NCBI RefSeq assembly: GCF_024721315.2
Contig: NZ_JANFAK020000091.1
Span: 1 to 34,700, forward strand
Length of the DNA: 34,700 nucleotides
Direction of reading: 5' to 3'
DNA from: Streptomyces sp. Isolate_45
GTDB lineage: Bacteria > Actinomycetota > Actinomycetes > Streptomycetales > Streptomycetaceae
Numbering within the stretch: position 1 is the first letter of the stretch; every line of letters begins with the position of its first letter. Shown here in pieces: positions 1-7,219 of the stretch. Both the position numbers and the translations under genes were made by a program. A model generated the notes under the pieces. The model worked only from the letters and a program-made list of their open reading frames with translations. It was not told where the DNA came from and searched no databases.

Positions 1-77
<77 letters not shown>

Positions 78-170
78 TCGTTCGGCGGGCAGCGCGGCAC
101 GCACCGGACCGGGCCCGCCACGCGCACCGGCACGACTCCTACGGGCACCACGACCACGACAGGGGAACGA

Positions 171-1004
171 ATGGGACGACGCTGGCTGGTCACGGGATGT
201 TCATCGGGCCTCGGGCACGCGCTGGCCACCGCGGCGGCCCGGGCCGGGGACGAACTGGCGGTCACCGCCCGCAAGACCGCCGACCTGGAGGAACTGGCCG
301 CCGCCTGGCCCGGCCGCATCGTCCCGGTCCCGCTGGAACTGCGTGACGCCGCCTCCTGCGAGGACGCCGTCCGTACGGCGCTCGACCGTCTCGGCGGCAT
401 CGACGTCCTGGTCAACAACGCCGGCGTCGGACTGTTCGGCGCGGTCGAGGAGGTCTCGGACATCGAACTGCGCGATCAACTGGAAACCCTGGTCGTCGGC
501 CCCTGGCGGCTCGCGCGTCTCGTCCTGCCACTGATGCGGGCGCAGGGCCACGGCCACATCCTCAACGTCTCCTCCGTGGTCGGCCGGATGGCCTTCCCCG
601 GCCTGGCCGCCTACGTCGCCGGGAAGCACGCCCTCGAAGGCATGAGCCAGGCCCTCGCCGTCGAGGCGGCCCCGCACAACATCCGCGTCACCGTACTGGA
701 ACCGGGCATGTTCGCCACGCGCTACGGAACGTCCATGGCCGAAGCGCGTCACAGGATCGCCGACTACGACGCGACCAACCGGGAGATGCTCGAAGGGGCG
801 CGCGGCCTCGCGGAGAACCCGGAAACCGGCCGCCCCGAGGACTTCGCCGCGCGCGTCCTCGACATCGTCCGCGCCGACACCCCCACCCCCTTGCGGATCC
901 CGGTCGGCGACGACGCGTTCGGCTACCTGGAGGTCGCGGAGCAGGCCTACCGCGAGGAATTCGCCGAGGCCCGGACCCTCGTACAGGGGCCGCCGGCGGC
1001 GTGA
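171..1004 (+). CDS. Short-chain dehydrogenase/reductase (classical SDR)
   Basis: A 277-residue NAD(P)-dependent oxidoreductase, expected to be cytosolic. The cofactor-binding glycine motif TGCSSGLG is at residues 8-15, NNAG at 82-85, and the catalytic Ser135, Tyr148 and Lys152 (YVAGK) follow, with PG of the C-terminal part of the Rossmann fold at about 178. Length and motif order are those of classical SDRs, and every catalytic residue is present. The ATG at 171 is preceded by AGGGGAACGA, a fair ribosome site. The substrate cannot be read from the sequence. The gene stands alone near the contig end and converges on the next gene, with a G-rich tract just past its stop. Family assignment is secure; specific function is unknown. 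Confidence 0.93.
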   Translation: MGRRWLVTGCSSGLGHALATAAARAGDELAVTARKTADLEELAAAWPGRIVPVPLELRDAASCEDAVRTALDRLGGIDVLVNNAGVGLFGAVEEVSDIELRDQLETLVVGPWRLARLVLPLMRAQGHGHILNVSSVVGRMAFPGLAAYVAGKHALEGMSQALAVEAAPHNIRVTVLEPGMFATRYGTSMAEARHRIADYDATNREMLEGARGLAENPETGRPEDFAARVLDIVRADTPTPLRIPVGDDAFGYLEVAEQAYREEFAEARTLVQGPPAA

Positions 1005-1013
1005 TGCCCGGCC

Positions 1014-1035
1014 GGGGAGGGGGAGGGGGGAGGGG
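1014..1035 (+). other. Putative G-quadruplex tract
   Basis: Four G runs of 4, 5, 6 and 4 bases are separated by single A residues, starting ten bases after the stop of the SDR gene. On the SDR transcript this would be a very stable G-quadruplex-forming sequence. It sits between two convergent genes, so it could act as a 3'-end or transcription-blocking element. This is seen only as sequence; folding is inferred. Confidence 0.6.
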
Positions 1036-1071
1036 AGCGGGCGGACGCACGCGGGCGACCAACGGGGCCGG

Positions 1072-1857
1072 TCAGACCGCGGGCCCGCCCGGTCCCGCGT
1101 CCCGTTCCCCGCCCGGTCCCGCGTCCCGTTCCCCGTCCCGCTTGCCGCCCGCGGCGCGGCGGCGCTCGTCCTCCCGTGCGGTCCAGGCGGCCACGTCGAT
1201 CCGCGAGGCGGGGTCGTCCCCCGACTCCGAGGCGTCCAGACGCACGGTCCACACCCACAGGACGACGGCCGCCAGCAGGAAGGAGCCGGCCAATCCCAGG
1301 GTCGAGTCGATGTCGTCGGACCGGGATTCGGGGTCGTCGCCGAGGAAGGCGGGCGGACCGTCGACGATCATGCTCACCCACCAGGCGAGGGCCGCGTTGA
1401 AGATGAGCAGGGAGATCCAGTACAGGACCCGCAAGGCCTGTGCGGTGCGGCCGCGGAGCGGGCGCAGCAGGAGTAGGCGCCTCAGCCTGCCGGGTCCTCC
1501 CCGCCGGTGGCGGGACGCGACCTCGAAGCTGCGTACCGAGGCGTAGCACTCGTCGAGCCAGCGGCCCGGCTCGGGCTCGGGCTCCGGCTCCGGCCCCGGG
1601 TTCGGGGCCGGGGACAGCTCCGGGGTGACGGTCGCGGTCGTGGTCGCGGTCGCGGTCGGCGCGAGCTTCTTGGCCTCGATCCAGCCCGTGATGAACTGGA
1701 CCTCCATCTGCGCCCGCTCCAGCCTCCTGCGGTAGTGGTGGTCCGCGCTCCGCGAATTGCGCCGGTCCCTGATGATCAGGCTGATCCCGCCCACCACGCC
1801 GGTGACCACGGGAACGAAGAACGGCGCGAACGACGCCAGGGACTCCAAGCCCGCCAT
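1072..1857 (-). CDS. Hypothetical membrane protein with low-complexity linker
   Basis: A 261-residue protein of no family I recognise. A hydrophobic segment lies at about residues 10-29, then a basic Arg-rich stretch, a Thr/Pro/Glu linker at about 68-98 (alternating TAT repeats and PEPEPEPEP), and two further membrane segments at about 145-165 and 186-206. The C-terminus is charged and contains a nearly exact repeat, GERDAGPGG, encoded by a 24-bp tandem duplication at about 1089-1136. A GTG at 1863 is possible, but AGGAGGT lies six bases before the ATG at 1857 and directly abuts the GTG, so ATG is preferred. The gene converges on the SDR. The linker is likely to vary in length between strains (inference). 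Confidence 0.75.
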   Translation of the reverse strand: MAGLESLASFAPFFVPVVTGVVGGISLIIRDRRNSRSADHHYRRRLERAQMEVQFITGWIEAKKLAPTATATTTATVTPELSPAPNPGPEPEPEPEPGRWLDECYASVRSFEVASRHRRGGPGRLRRLLLLRPLRGRTAQALRVLYWISLLIFNAALAWWVSMIVDGPPAFLGDDPESRSDDIDSTLGLAGSFLLAAVVLWVWTVRLDASESGDDPASRIDVAAWTAREDERRRAAGGKRDGERDAGPGGERDAGPGGPAV

Positions 1858-1960
1858 CGCCACACCTCCTCACCCGCTCCGGCCACCGGGGCCTCCCCTC
1901 CAGCCTGCATCCCCCGGCGCGGCCCCACCGCCCCGTACGGCCGTTCGGGCCACCACGAAC

Positions 1961-2002
1961 GACGGCGTCCGTACGACGGCGTCCGTGCGACGGCGCGCGT
2001 GT
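1961..2002. repeat. Three tandem copies of a 14-bp repeat
   Basis: GACGGCGTCCGTAC occurs at 1961-1974, again with one change (GTGC end) at 1975-1988, and a third, more diverged copy follows at 1989-2002. The array ends 11 bases before the first ATG of the rsbQ-like gene, so it occupies the promoter/leader. It could be a regulator-binding array or simple slippage in GC-rich DNA. Confidence 0.7.
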
Positions 2003-2013
2003 GATCTGGGAAG

Positions 2014-2832
2014 ATGAGCCGCATGAGCGTCCGGAGCAGGAACCACGTGAGGGTGAGCGGCCGCGCCGGGGGCTCCGTCCTGGTGCTGGCGCACGGTTTC
2101 GGATGTGACCAGAACATGTGGCACGCGGTGCTCCCGGACCTGGAGCGCGACCACACGGTCGTGCTGTTCGACCATGTGGGCGCCGGCCGGTCCGACCTGT
2201 CGGCGTGGAGCCGGGAGCGGTACTCGGCGATGGACGGGTACGTCGAGGACGTGCTGGCGATCTGCCGGGAGACGGCACCCGGCCCGGTGGTCTTCGTGGG
2301 GCATTCGGTGAGTGCCATGATGGGCGTGCTGGCCGCGGCGCGCGAGCCCGAACTGTTCGCGGGCCTGGTGCTGTTGGCCCCCTCGCCGTGCTTCATCGAC
2401 GATCCGGCCACCGGCTACCGGGGCGGGTTCGACGCGCCGGACATCGAGGAGCTGTTGGACTCGCTGGACGCCAACTACCTCGGCTGGTCGGGGGCGATGG
2501 CCCCGGTCATCATGGGCAATCCGGATCGCCCCGAGCTGGGGGAGGAGCTGGCGAGCAGCTTCTGCCGCACCGACCCCGAGATCGCACGCGTATTCGCCCG
2601 GGTGACCTTCCTGTCCGACAACCGGGAGGACCTCGCCCGGGTGACGGTACCCACGCTCGTCGCGCAGTGCTCCCACGACGCGATCGCCCCGCCGGAGGTG
2701 GGCGAGTTCGTCCGCGACCGGATCCCCGGGAGCCGTCTGGTCACGCTGACCGCGACGGGACACTGCCCCCAGCTCAGCGCACCGGCCGAGACCACGGCCG
2801 TGATCAACGCGTTCGTGCGCTCGCTCGGCTGA
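2014..2832 (+). CDS. rsbQ: RsbQ-like alpha/beta hydrolase
   Basis: This matches Bacillus subtilis RsbQ along its length. It has the signature GFGCDQNMW at residues 28-36, the nucleophile Ser98 in GHSVS, the acid Asp222 in SHDAIAP and His250 in GHCPQ. In Bacillus, RsbQ is needed for the PAS-phosphatase RsbP to respond to energy stress, probably by turning over a small hydrophobic ligand; the same fold is used by plant D14/KAI2. The next gene encodes just such a PAS phosphatase, 16 bases downstream, which supports the role strongly. Two in-frame ATGs exist. GGGAAG abuts the ATG at 2014 but is well spaced for the one at 2023 (269 residues), which may be the true start. Confidence 0.92.
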   Translation: MSRMSVRSRNHVRVSGRAGGSVLVLAHGFGCDQNMWHAVLPDLERDHTVVLFDHVGAGRSDLSAWSRERYSAMDGYVEDVLAICRETAPGPVVFVGHSVSAMMGVLAAAREPELFAGLVLLAPSPCFIDDPATGYRGGFDAPDIEELLDSLDANYLGWSGAMAPVIMGNPDRPELGEELASSFCRTDPEIARVFARVTFLSDNREDLARVTVPTLVAQCSHDAIAPPEVGEFVRDRIPGSRLVTLTATGHCPQLSAPAETTAVINAFVRSLG

Positions 2833-2848
2833 AGCGCGAGGCCGTCCG

Positions 2849-4114
2849 ATGCCCGAGAAGGAAACCCCGGAACCGGACCGGCAGCCCGAGCCCGGCGCGC
2901 GCGAGTCCCACCGTCCGGAACCGTTCTCCGCCTTCCTGGAGGACAGCGTCGAGGACCTGTACGAGAACGCCCCCTGCGGCTACCTCTCCACCCTGCTCGA
3001 CGGACGGATCGTCAAGGTCAACGGGCGGCTCCTCGCCTGGCTGGGCCACGACCGCGACGAACTGGTGGGCCGCCGGACGTTCTCCGACCTGCTCACGGTG
3101 GGCGGCCGCATCTACCACGAGACGCATTTCGCCCCTCTGCTCGCCATGCGGGGGGAGATCAGCGGGATCGCCCTCGAACTCAAGGCGGCCGACGGCAGCC
3201 GGCTGCCGGTCCTGGTCACCTCCACCGTCAAAACGGGGAGCGACGGGCAACCGCTGCTGATCCGCACCACCGTCTTCGACGCCCGCGAGCGCCGGGCCTA
3301 CGAGACCGAACTGCTGCGGGCGCGCCAGGAGGCCGAGCGCGAGCGCGAGCGCCTCAAGCGGCTCAACGCCATCCTCCAGCAGACGCTGTTGCCCCCCGCG
3401 CCGGCCGACGTACCCGGTCTCGAGGTCGCCACCCACTACCACGTGGCCTCCGCCGACGAGGTCGGCGGCGACTTCTACGATCTCTTCCCCCTCGCGGCCG
3501 ACCGCTGGGGCATGTTCCTCGGCGACGTCTGCGGAAAGGGCGCGGGCGCCGCCGCCGTGACCTCCCTGACGCGCTACACCCTGCGCGCGGCGGCCGTCTA
3601 CGACGCCGACCCGGCGGGGGTGCTCGGGAACCTGAACACGGTCCTCACCCACGAGTACAACCAGCACGACCCGCGCTTTTGCACCGTCGTGTTCGGTCTC
3701 CTCACCCCCGATGCCGCCCGGGGTGGTTTCCGGATCACCCTCGCCGGCGGGGGGCACCCTCCGGCGCTGCTGATGCGTGCCGACGGAAGCGCCGCCTACG
3801 TGCCCACACCCGGAGGGCAGCTCATCGGCGTCCTGCCCGACGCCCAGATCGCCACCGCCGAGGTGAGCCTGGGACCCGGCGACACCCTCGTCCTCTACAG
3901 CGACGGCCTGACCGAGGCCCACACCGCCCTCGCCGGCGACCGCTACGGCGACCAGGCCCTCCTCGACTTCGCCGAAGGTCTGGCGCCGTGCACCGCCGCC
4001 GAGGCGGTCACGGCGATCCGCGGCCTCCTCGACACCTTCGGCGCCGGCGTGGACGACGACACGGCCGTCCTGGCCGTCCACGTACCCCGACCCAGCAGGG
4101 AAGAGCAGCCGTGA
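2849..4114 (+). CDS. rsbP: PAS domain-PP2C (SpoIIE) serine phosphatase, RsbP-like
   Basis: A 421-residue phosphatase expected to dephosphorylate an STAS anti-sigma antagonist and so release a sigma factor. A PAS sensor domain spans about residues 31-145, a charged coiled-coil linker (RARQEAERERERLKR) about 148-175, and the SpoIIE/PP2C domain the remainder. The metal-binding motifs are intact: GGDFYD (Asp208), GDVCGKG (Asp226), YSDGLTE and DDDTAVL. This is the domain order of B. subtilis RsbP. It follows the RsbQ-like gene by 16 bases and overlaps the STAS gene by four bases (GTGA), so hydrolase, phosphatase and STAS are probably co-translated partners. The PAS ligand is not known. Confidence 0.93.
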   Translation: MPEKETPEPDRQPEPGARESHRPEPFSAFLEDSVEDLYENAPCGYLSTLLDGRIVKVNGRLLAWLGHDRDELVGRRTFSDLLTVGGRIYHETHFAPLLAMRGEISGIALELKAADGSRLPVLVTSTVKTGSDGQPLLIRTTVFDARERRAYETELLRARQEAERERERLKRLNAILQQTLLPPAPADVPGLEVATHYHVASADEVGGDFYDLFPLAADRWGMFLGDVCGKGAGAAAVTSLTRYTLRAAAVYDADPAGVLGNLNTVLTHEYNQHDPRFCTVVFGLLTPDAARGGFRITLAGGGHPPALLMRADGSAAYVPTPGGQLIGVLPDAQIATAEVSLGPGDTLVLYSDGLTEAHTALAGDRYGDQALLDFAEGLAPCTAAEAVTAIRGLLDTFGAGVDDDTAVLAVHVPRPSREEQP

Positions 4115-4467
4115 ACCAGCTGATCATCCGTACCCGCGCCACTCCTGCCGGGCCGGTCGTCGAGCTCACCGGAGTCCTGGACCACCGCACCAGCCCCGAG
4201 GTCCGGGCCCTGCTGCCCGGCCTGGTGCTCGGCGCGGGGCAGCAACTCGTGATCGACCTGTCCGGCTTGACGTTCTGCGACTCCAGCGGCATCACCGTGA
4301 TGATCGCGGCGCGCAACCATGCCGTGGGAACCGGCGGGGGCATCGCGCTGGCCGCCGTTCCCGACCGGGTCCACCGGATCTTCCGCATCGTCGGTCTGGA
4401 CCGGGTCTTCACCACCTACGACACCGCGCGGGACGCGGAAGCCGCCTGGCAGCCGCCGGCCCCGTAG
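4111..4467 (+). CDS. STAS-domain anti-sigma factor antagonist (RsbV-like)
   Basis: A 118-residue STAS protein. The phosphorylation site is Ser58 in the motif DLSGLTFCDSSG, as in RsbV/SpoIIAA. When dephosphorylated, such proteins bind an RsbW-type kinase and free its sigma factor. The reading frame is open much further upstream, but the STAS domain begins directly at the GTG at 4111. That codon overlaps the stop of the RsbP-like gene (GTGA), the usual sign of translational coupling. It is therefore the likely substrate of that phosphatase. The partner kinase is not in this transcription unit; candidates in the window are at 5819-6259 and 33214-33693. Confidence 0.92.
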   Translation: MNQLIIRTRATPAGPVVELTGVLDHRTSPEVRALLPGLVLGAGQQLVIDLSGLTFCDSSGITVMIAARNHAVGTGGGIALAAVPDRVHRIFRIVGLDRVFTTYDTARDAEAAWQPPAP

Positions 4468-4505
4468 GCGGGGCCCTCGGGGCGGCGGGCGGGCGGCGAG
4501 GCGGG

Positions 4506-4952
4506 TCAGGCCGTGGGGGAGTGGCCCATGAAGGTCAGCCGGACCTGGCGGCGGGGATTGTCCCCGTTGGTGTCCACCAACGTGACCGACTGCCAGGTTC
4601 CCAGCTGGAGGACCCCGCCGATCACCGGGAGCGTCGCGTGCGGAGGGACGATCGCCGGTAGGACGTGGTCCCGCCCGTGACCGGGCGACCCGTGCCGGTG
4701 CCGCCACCTGTCGTCGGCCGGCAGGAGCGACCCCAAGGCGTCCAGGAGGTCCTCGTCGCTGCCCGCGCCGGTCTCGATGACGGCGAGGCCGGCCGTCGCG
4801 TGGGGAGTGAAGACGTTGAGGAGTCCGTCCCGTCCCCGAGCGGCCTCCCGGAGGAAGGACGCGATGACCTCGGTCAGGTCGAGGACGGTCTGGCGGCCCC
4901 CGGTGGTCACGTCGACGGTGCGCGAGACGAAGGTGTCGAAGGTGTCGGCCAT
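4506..4952 (-). CDS. YjbQ family protein (UPF0047)
   Basis: A 148-residue single-domain protein of the YjbQ/UPF0047 family. Recognisable blocks are FTPHATAGLAVIETG at about residues 48-62, the HRHGSPGHGRDH histidine cluster at 84-95, and the C-terminal LGTWQSVTLVDTNGDNPRR. Some members have weak thiamine-phosphate synthase activity, but the physiological role is unsettled. GAGGATGACTCC precedes the ATG with good spacing. It is the last gene of the minus-strand block, 69 bases after the Mrr-like gene, and converges on the STAS gene. Nothing in the context explains why it is here. Confidence 0.9.
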   Translation of the reverse strand: MADTFDTFVSRTVDVTTGGRQTVLDLTEVIASFLREAARGRDGLLNVFTPHATAGLAVIETGAGSDEDLLDALGSLLPADDRWRHRHGSPGHGRDHVLPAIVPPHATLPVIGGVLQLGTWQSVTLVDTNGDNPRRQVRLTFMGHSPTA

Positions 4953-5021
4953 GGAGTCATCCTCGCGTCACGGGCACCTACGGGTACGGAGCCGCGGCCC
5001 GTGTCGGCGGCCCGTGGCCGG

Positions 5022-5726
5022 CTACGCGGTGCCGGCCTCCCACGGGGGCGGCGCGGACTGGTCGGTCCAGGCGGCCAGCGCGGCGCCGTCGACGCAGAGG
5101 ATGCCGCACGCGGCCGCGTACTCCGCGGCGGGCGCGGTGAAGGAACTGGTGGTGACGACGATCGCGACGTCCGCCTCGTGCACGGCGAAACAGGTGCCGC
5201 CGAACCGCTGCAGGTCCTGCGACCCGACCCGGTTGTCCTCGGCGTAGTGCTTGCACTGCAGGACGATCCGGAGGCCGTCCGCGGTCGTCGCCATGACATC
5301 GGCGCCCAGGTCCCCCGCGCCCCCGACGACCTCCACCGGCGAGCAGCCGTCCCGCGCGCACAGGGCTGCCACCGTGTGTTCGAAGCCGTCGGCGTCGACC
5401 GCGGCGTGGTCCAGTGCCCCGTCGCCCACGTCGGGGACGTCCGCGGGCGGTGTCGCGTACCCGCCGGGGCCGATCGGGAGCCTCCCCCGGGGGCGGCGCC
5501 GGACGGGCGCCACGCTCCACTTCGCCAGGACCACCCCGATCGCCAGGACGGCGACCGTCGCGACCGGCACCAGCGGCAGCCCGGTCCCGGCCGCCGCCGT
5601 GGCCTTCAGGAAGACGGCCAGGCCGCCCGCGCATATGCCCACCAATCCCACGGCGAGCACCATGTCGCGGCCCACCGACGCGGGTCCCCGCCCGGACGCC
5701 CTCGCGTCCTCCTCGGGTGTCGTCAT
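5022..5726 (-). CDS. Membrane-anchored Mrr-like restriction endonuclease domain protein
   Basis: A 234-residue protein with two hydrophobic segments near the N-terminus (about residues 22-40 and 51-68), an Arg/Pro/Gly linker, then an Mrr-type PD-(D/E)XK nuclease domain from about 112 on. The catalytic core is visible: VVGGAGDLGADV with Asp143, then IVLQCKHY with Gln157 and Lys159, the Q-x-K variant typical of Mrr. Mrr of E. coli cleaves methylated DNA, but membrane-bound relatives are widespread and mostly uncharacterised. No methyltransferase or other restriction gene lies nearby, so it is a solitary nuclease. It lies between an RsbW-like gene and the YjbQ gene on the same strand. Confidence 0.87.
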   Translation of the reverse strand: MTTPEEDARASGRGPASVGRDMVLAVGLVGICAGGLAVFLKATAAAGTGLPLVPVATVAVLAIGVVLAKWSVAPVRRRPRGRLPIGPGGYATPPADVPDVGDGALDHAAVDADGFEHTVAALCARDGCSPVEVVGGAGDLGADVMATTADGLRIVLQCKHYAEDNRVGSQDLQRFGGTCFAVHEADVAIVVTTSSFTAPAAEYAAACGILCVDGAALAAWTDQSAPPPWEAGTA

Positions 5727-5818
5727 GCGGAAGTCCCCCCATCTCGGTCACGCGCACCAGGAGGGCGCGCTTCCTCGTGTGACCGGTAAGCGGCTCCCGA
5801 AACGGGGAGGAGCGGGAA

Positions 5819-6259
5819 TCAACGCAGGTCGGGGAAGTCCGCGGACCGGTCCGCCGCGTCGAGCGGCATGACGACCTCGATGCGCTTGCCCCCCTGAGGC
5901 GTCGGCCTGATCGTCACGCTCCGCGTCAGCCGACGGATCAAGGGCCAACCGAACCCGCCCGCGCCGACGGTTCCGGGAGGCCGGGGCAGCGTGACGGGGT
6001 TGTCGGCGTTGGCGTCCGTGATCGCGAGCCGGAGCCCGTCAGGGGCGACGGAGGCGCTGAAATCGACGATCCCGCCCCCGTGCCGGATCGCGTTCGTCAC
6101 CAACTCCGACGTGACGAGCAGCGCGTCGGTCAGGGTGTCCTCCGCGGCCGCGCCGTCCCCCACGATCCCGGAGGCCTCGATGAGCGACCGCACATGATCC
6201 CGCGCCTGCATGGCGTTGAGCGGGACCGGGCGCGGCGGCGTGCCGTGGTCGGGCAGCAC
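5819..6259 (-). CDS. RsbW-like ATP-binding protein (anti-sigma factor/serine kinase family)
   Basis: A 146-residue GHKL ATPase-type protein. It carries the N box in SELVTNAIRHGGG (about residues 52-64), a DANADNP G1-like box (about 83-89) and a glycine-rich GAGGFGWPLIRRL segment (about 100-112). Members of this HATPase_c_2 family phosphorylate STAS antagonists and often sequester a sigma factor. The GTG start is preceded by a near-perfect AGGAGGT with seven-base spacing. It lies 113 bases beyond the STAS gene at 6373-6744 on the same strand, so that STAS protein is its most likely partner. No sigma gene is adjacent. Some streptomycete members act on other targets, so calling it an anti-sigma factor is an inference. 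Confidence 0.9.
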   Translation of the reverse strand: MLPDHGTPPRPVPLNAMQARDHVRSLIEASGIVGDGAAAEDTLTDALLVTSELVTNAIRHGGGIVDFSASVAPDGLRLAITDANADNPVTLPRPPGTVGAGGFGWPLIRRLTRSVTIRPTPQGGKRIEVVMPLDAADRSADFPDLR

Positions 6260-6316
6260 CGTTCACCTCCTCGTCGGTCTCGTCACGGTCGGACCGTGTC
6301 CGTCTGCCCCGCGCCG

Positions 6317-6336
6317 GCCCCCGCAATCGCAGGGGC
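6317..6336 (-). terminator. Hairpin between STAS and RsbW-like genes
   Basis: In the minus-strand transcript GCCCCTGC and GCGGGGGC pair across a GATT loop, one G-U pair included. There is no U tract, as is common for actinomycete terminators. It may attenuate readthrough from the STAS gene into the RsbW-like gene and so set their ratio (inference). Confidence 0.35.
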
Positions 6337-6372
6337 AAACGCCTTACTCATCCTGCTCCGCGGCCCGACGGC

Positions 6373-6744
6373 TCAGCCCCGTCGGGGCGGGAGCGTCACG
6401 ACCGTCGCCTCGGCCACGCTGGGAGCGGTGGCGAACGCCCGGCCCGCGCCCGTGACCTCCAGCAGCCGCGCGAGGCGGCTCGGGACCGTCCCCGCCAGTA
6501 CCACCGGCCGGTTCAGAGCGGGTTGCAGCATGATGCTGAGGGCGGTCGAATCGACGAAGGTCACACCGGAGACGTCCAGGACGAACCGTTCGATGCCGAC
6601 GACCTCGGGATCCATCGCCGTCCGCAGTTCACCCACGGTGTCCATGTCGAACTCGCCGGCCATCACGATGATCCGCACGTTCCCGTCGGACCGCGTCTCG
6701 ACGTAGTTGCGGGCGTCGCCGCTCTGCGTGTCCACGTTTCCCAC
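6373..6744 (-). CDS. STAS-domain anti-sigma factor antagonist
   Basis: A 123-residue STAS protein with the phosphorylation site Ser66 in DVSGVTFVDSTAL. The GTG start follows AGGAGAGGAA. It begins 16 bases after the response-regulator stop, making it the fourth gene of a tightly packed minus-strand unit: receiver-phosphatase, histidine kinase, response regulator, STAS. Its phosphorylation state is probably set by the upstream receiver-SpoIIE phosphatase and the downstream RsbW-like kinase. This would link a two-component phosphorelay to partner switching. Confidence 0.92.
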   Translation of the reverse strand: MGNVDTQSGDARNYVETRSDGNVRIIVMAGEFDMDTVGELRTAMDPEVVGIERFVLDVSGVTFVDSTALSIMLQPALNRPVVLAGTVPSRLARLLEVTGAGRAFATAPSVAEATVVTLPPRRG

Positions 6745-6760
6745 TTCCTCTCCTGCGCTT

Positions 6761-7219
6761 TCAGAATGCCCGGGGCAACTTCACCACGGTGACGAAGAAG
6801 TCGTCGATCTGCTGGATCGCCCGGATGAACTGGTCGAGGTCCACCGGCTTCGTCACGTAGGCGTTCGCGTGCAGTTTGTAGCTCCGCAGGATGTCCTCCT
6901 CGGCCGCCGACGTGGTGAGCACGACCACCGGGATGTGGCTCAGCTCCGGGTCCGTCTTGATCTGTTCGAGGACCTGCCTGCCGTCGTACTTGGGCAGGTT
7001 CAGGTCCAGGAGGATCAGGTCCGGACGCGGCGCGCCGGTGTGTTCCCCGCGGCGGTAGAGGAAGTCCAACGCCTCCAGGCCGTCCCGCACGACGTGCAGG
7101 ACGTTGCCGATCCTGTTGTCCTCGAAGGCCTCGCGGGTCATGAGTTCGTCGCCCGCGTCGTCCTCGACGAGCAGGATCTCCGCGGGCGCCGTCGACGGCT
7201 GGGAGGGGGGCGTGGTCAT
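6761..7219 (-). CDS. Single-domain response regulator (CheY/Rcp1-like)
   Basis: A 152-residue receiver with no output domain. The acidic pocket is EDD at about residues 19-21, the phosphoacceptor is Asp72 in LLDLNLPKYDG, switch threonines are in VVLTTS (about 99-104), and Lys124 is in YVTKPVDL. The pattern (LNLPKYDGRQVLEQIK) is that of Rcp1, the partner of phytochrome-type kinases, and the neighbouring kinase indeed has a phytochrome-like H box. The ATG overlaps the kinase stop by four bases (ATGA), so kinase and regulator are almost certainly a cognate pair. With no output domain it must act through protein contact, perhaps on the phosphatase or STAS proteins of the same operon. Confidence 0.93.
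   Translation of the reverse strand: MTTPPSQPSTAPAEILLVEDDAGDELMTREAFEDNRIGNVLHVVRDGLEALDFLYRRGEHTGAPRPDLILLDLNLPKYDGRQVLEQIKTDPELSHIPVVVLTTSAAEEDILRSYKLHANAYVTKPVDLDQFIRAIQQIDDFFVTVVKLPRAF

Noticed and set aside
5022..5726. A restriction-modification or defence island around the Mrr-like gene
   Set aside because: No methyltransferase, specificity subunit, helicase or other defence gene lies nearby; the nuclease is solitary.
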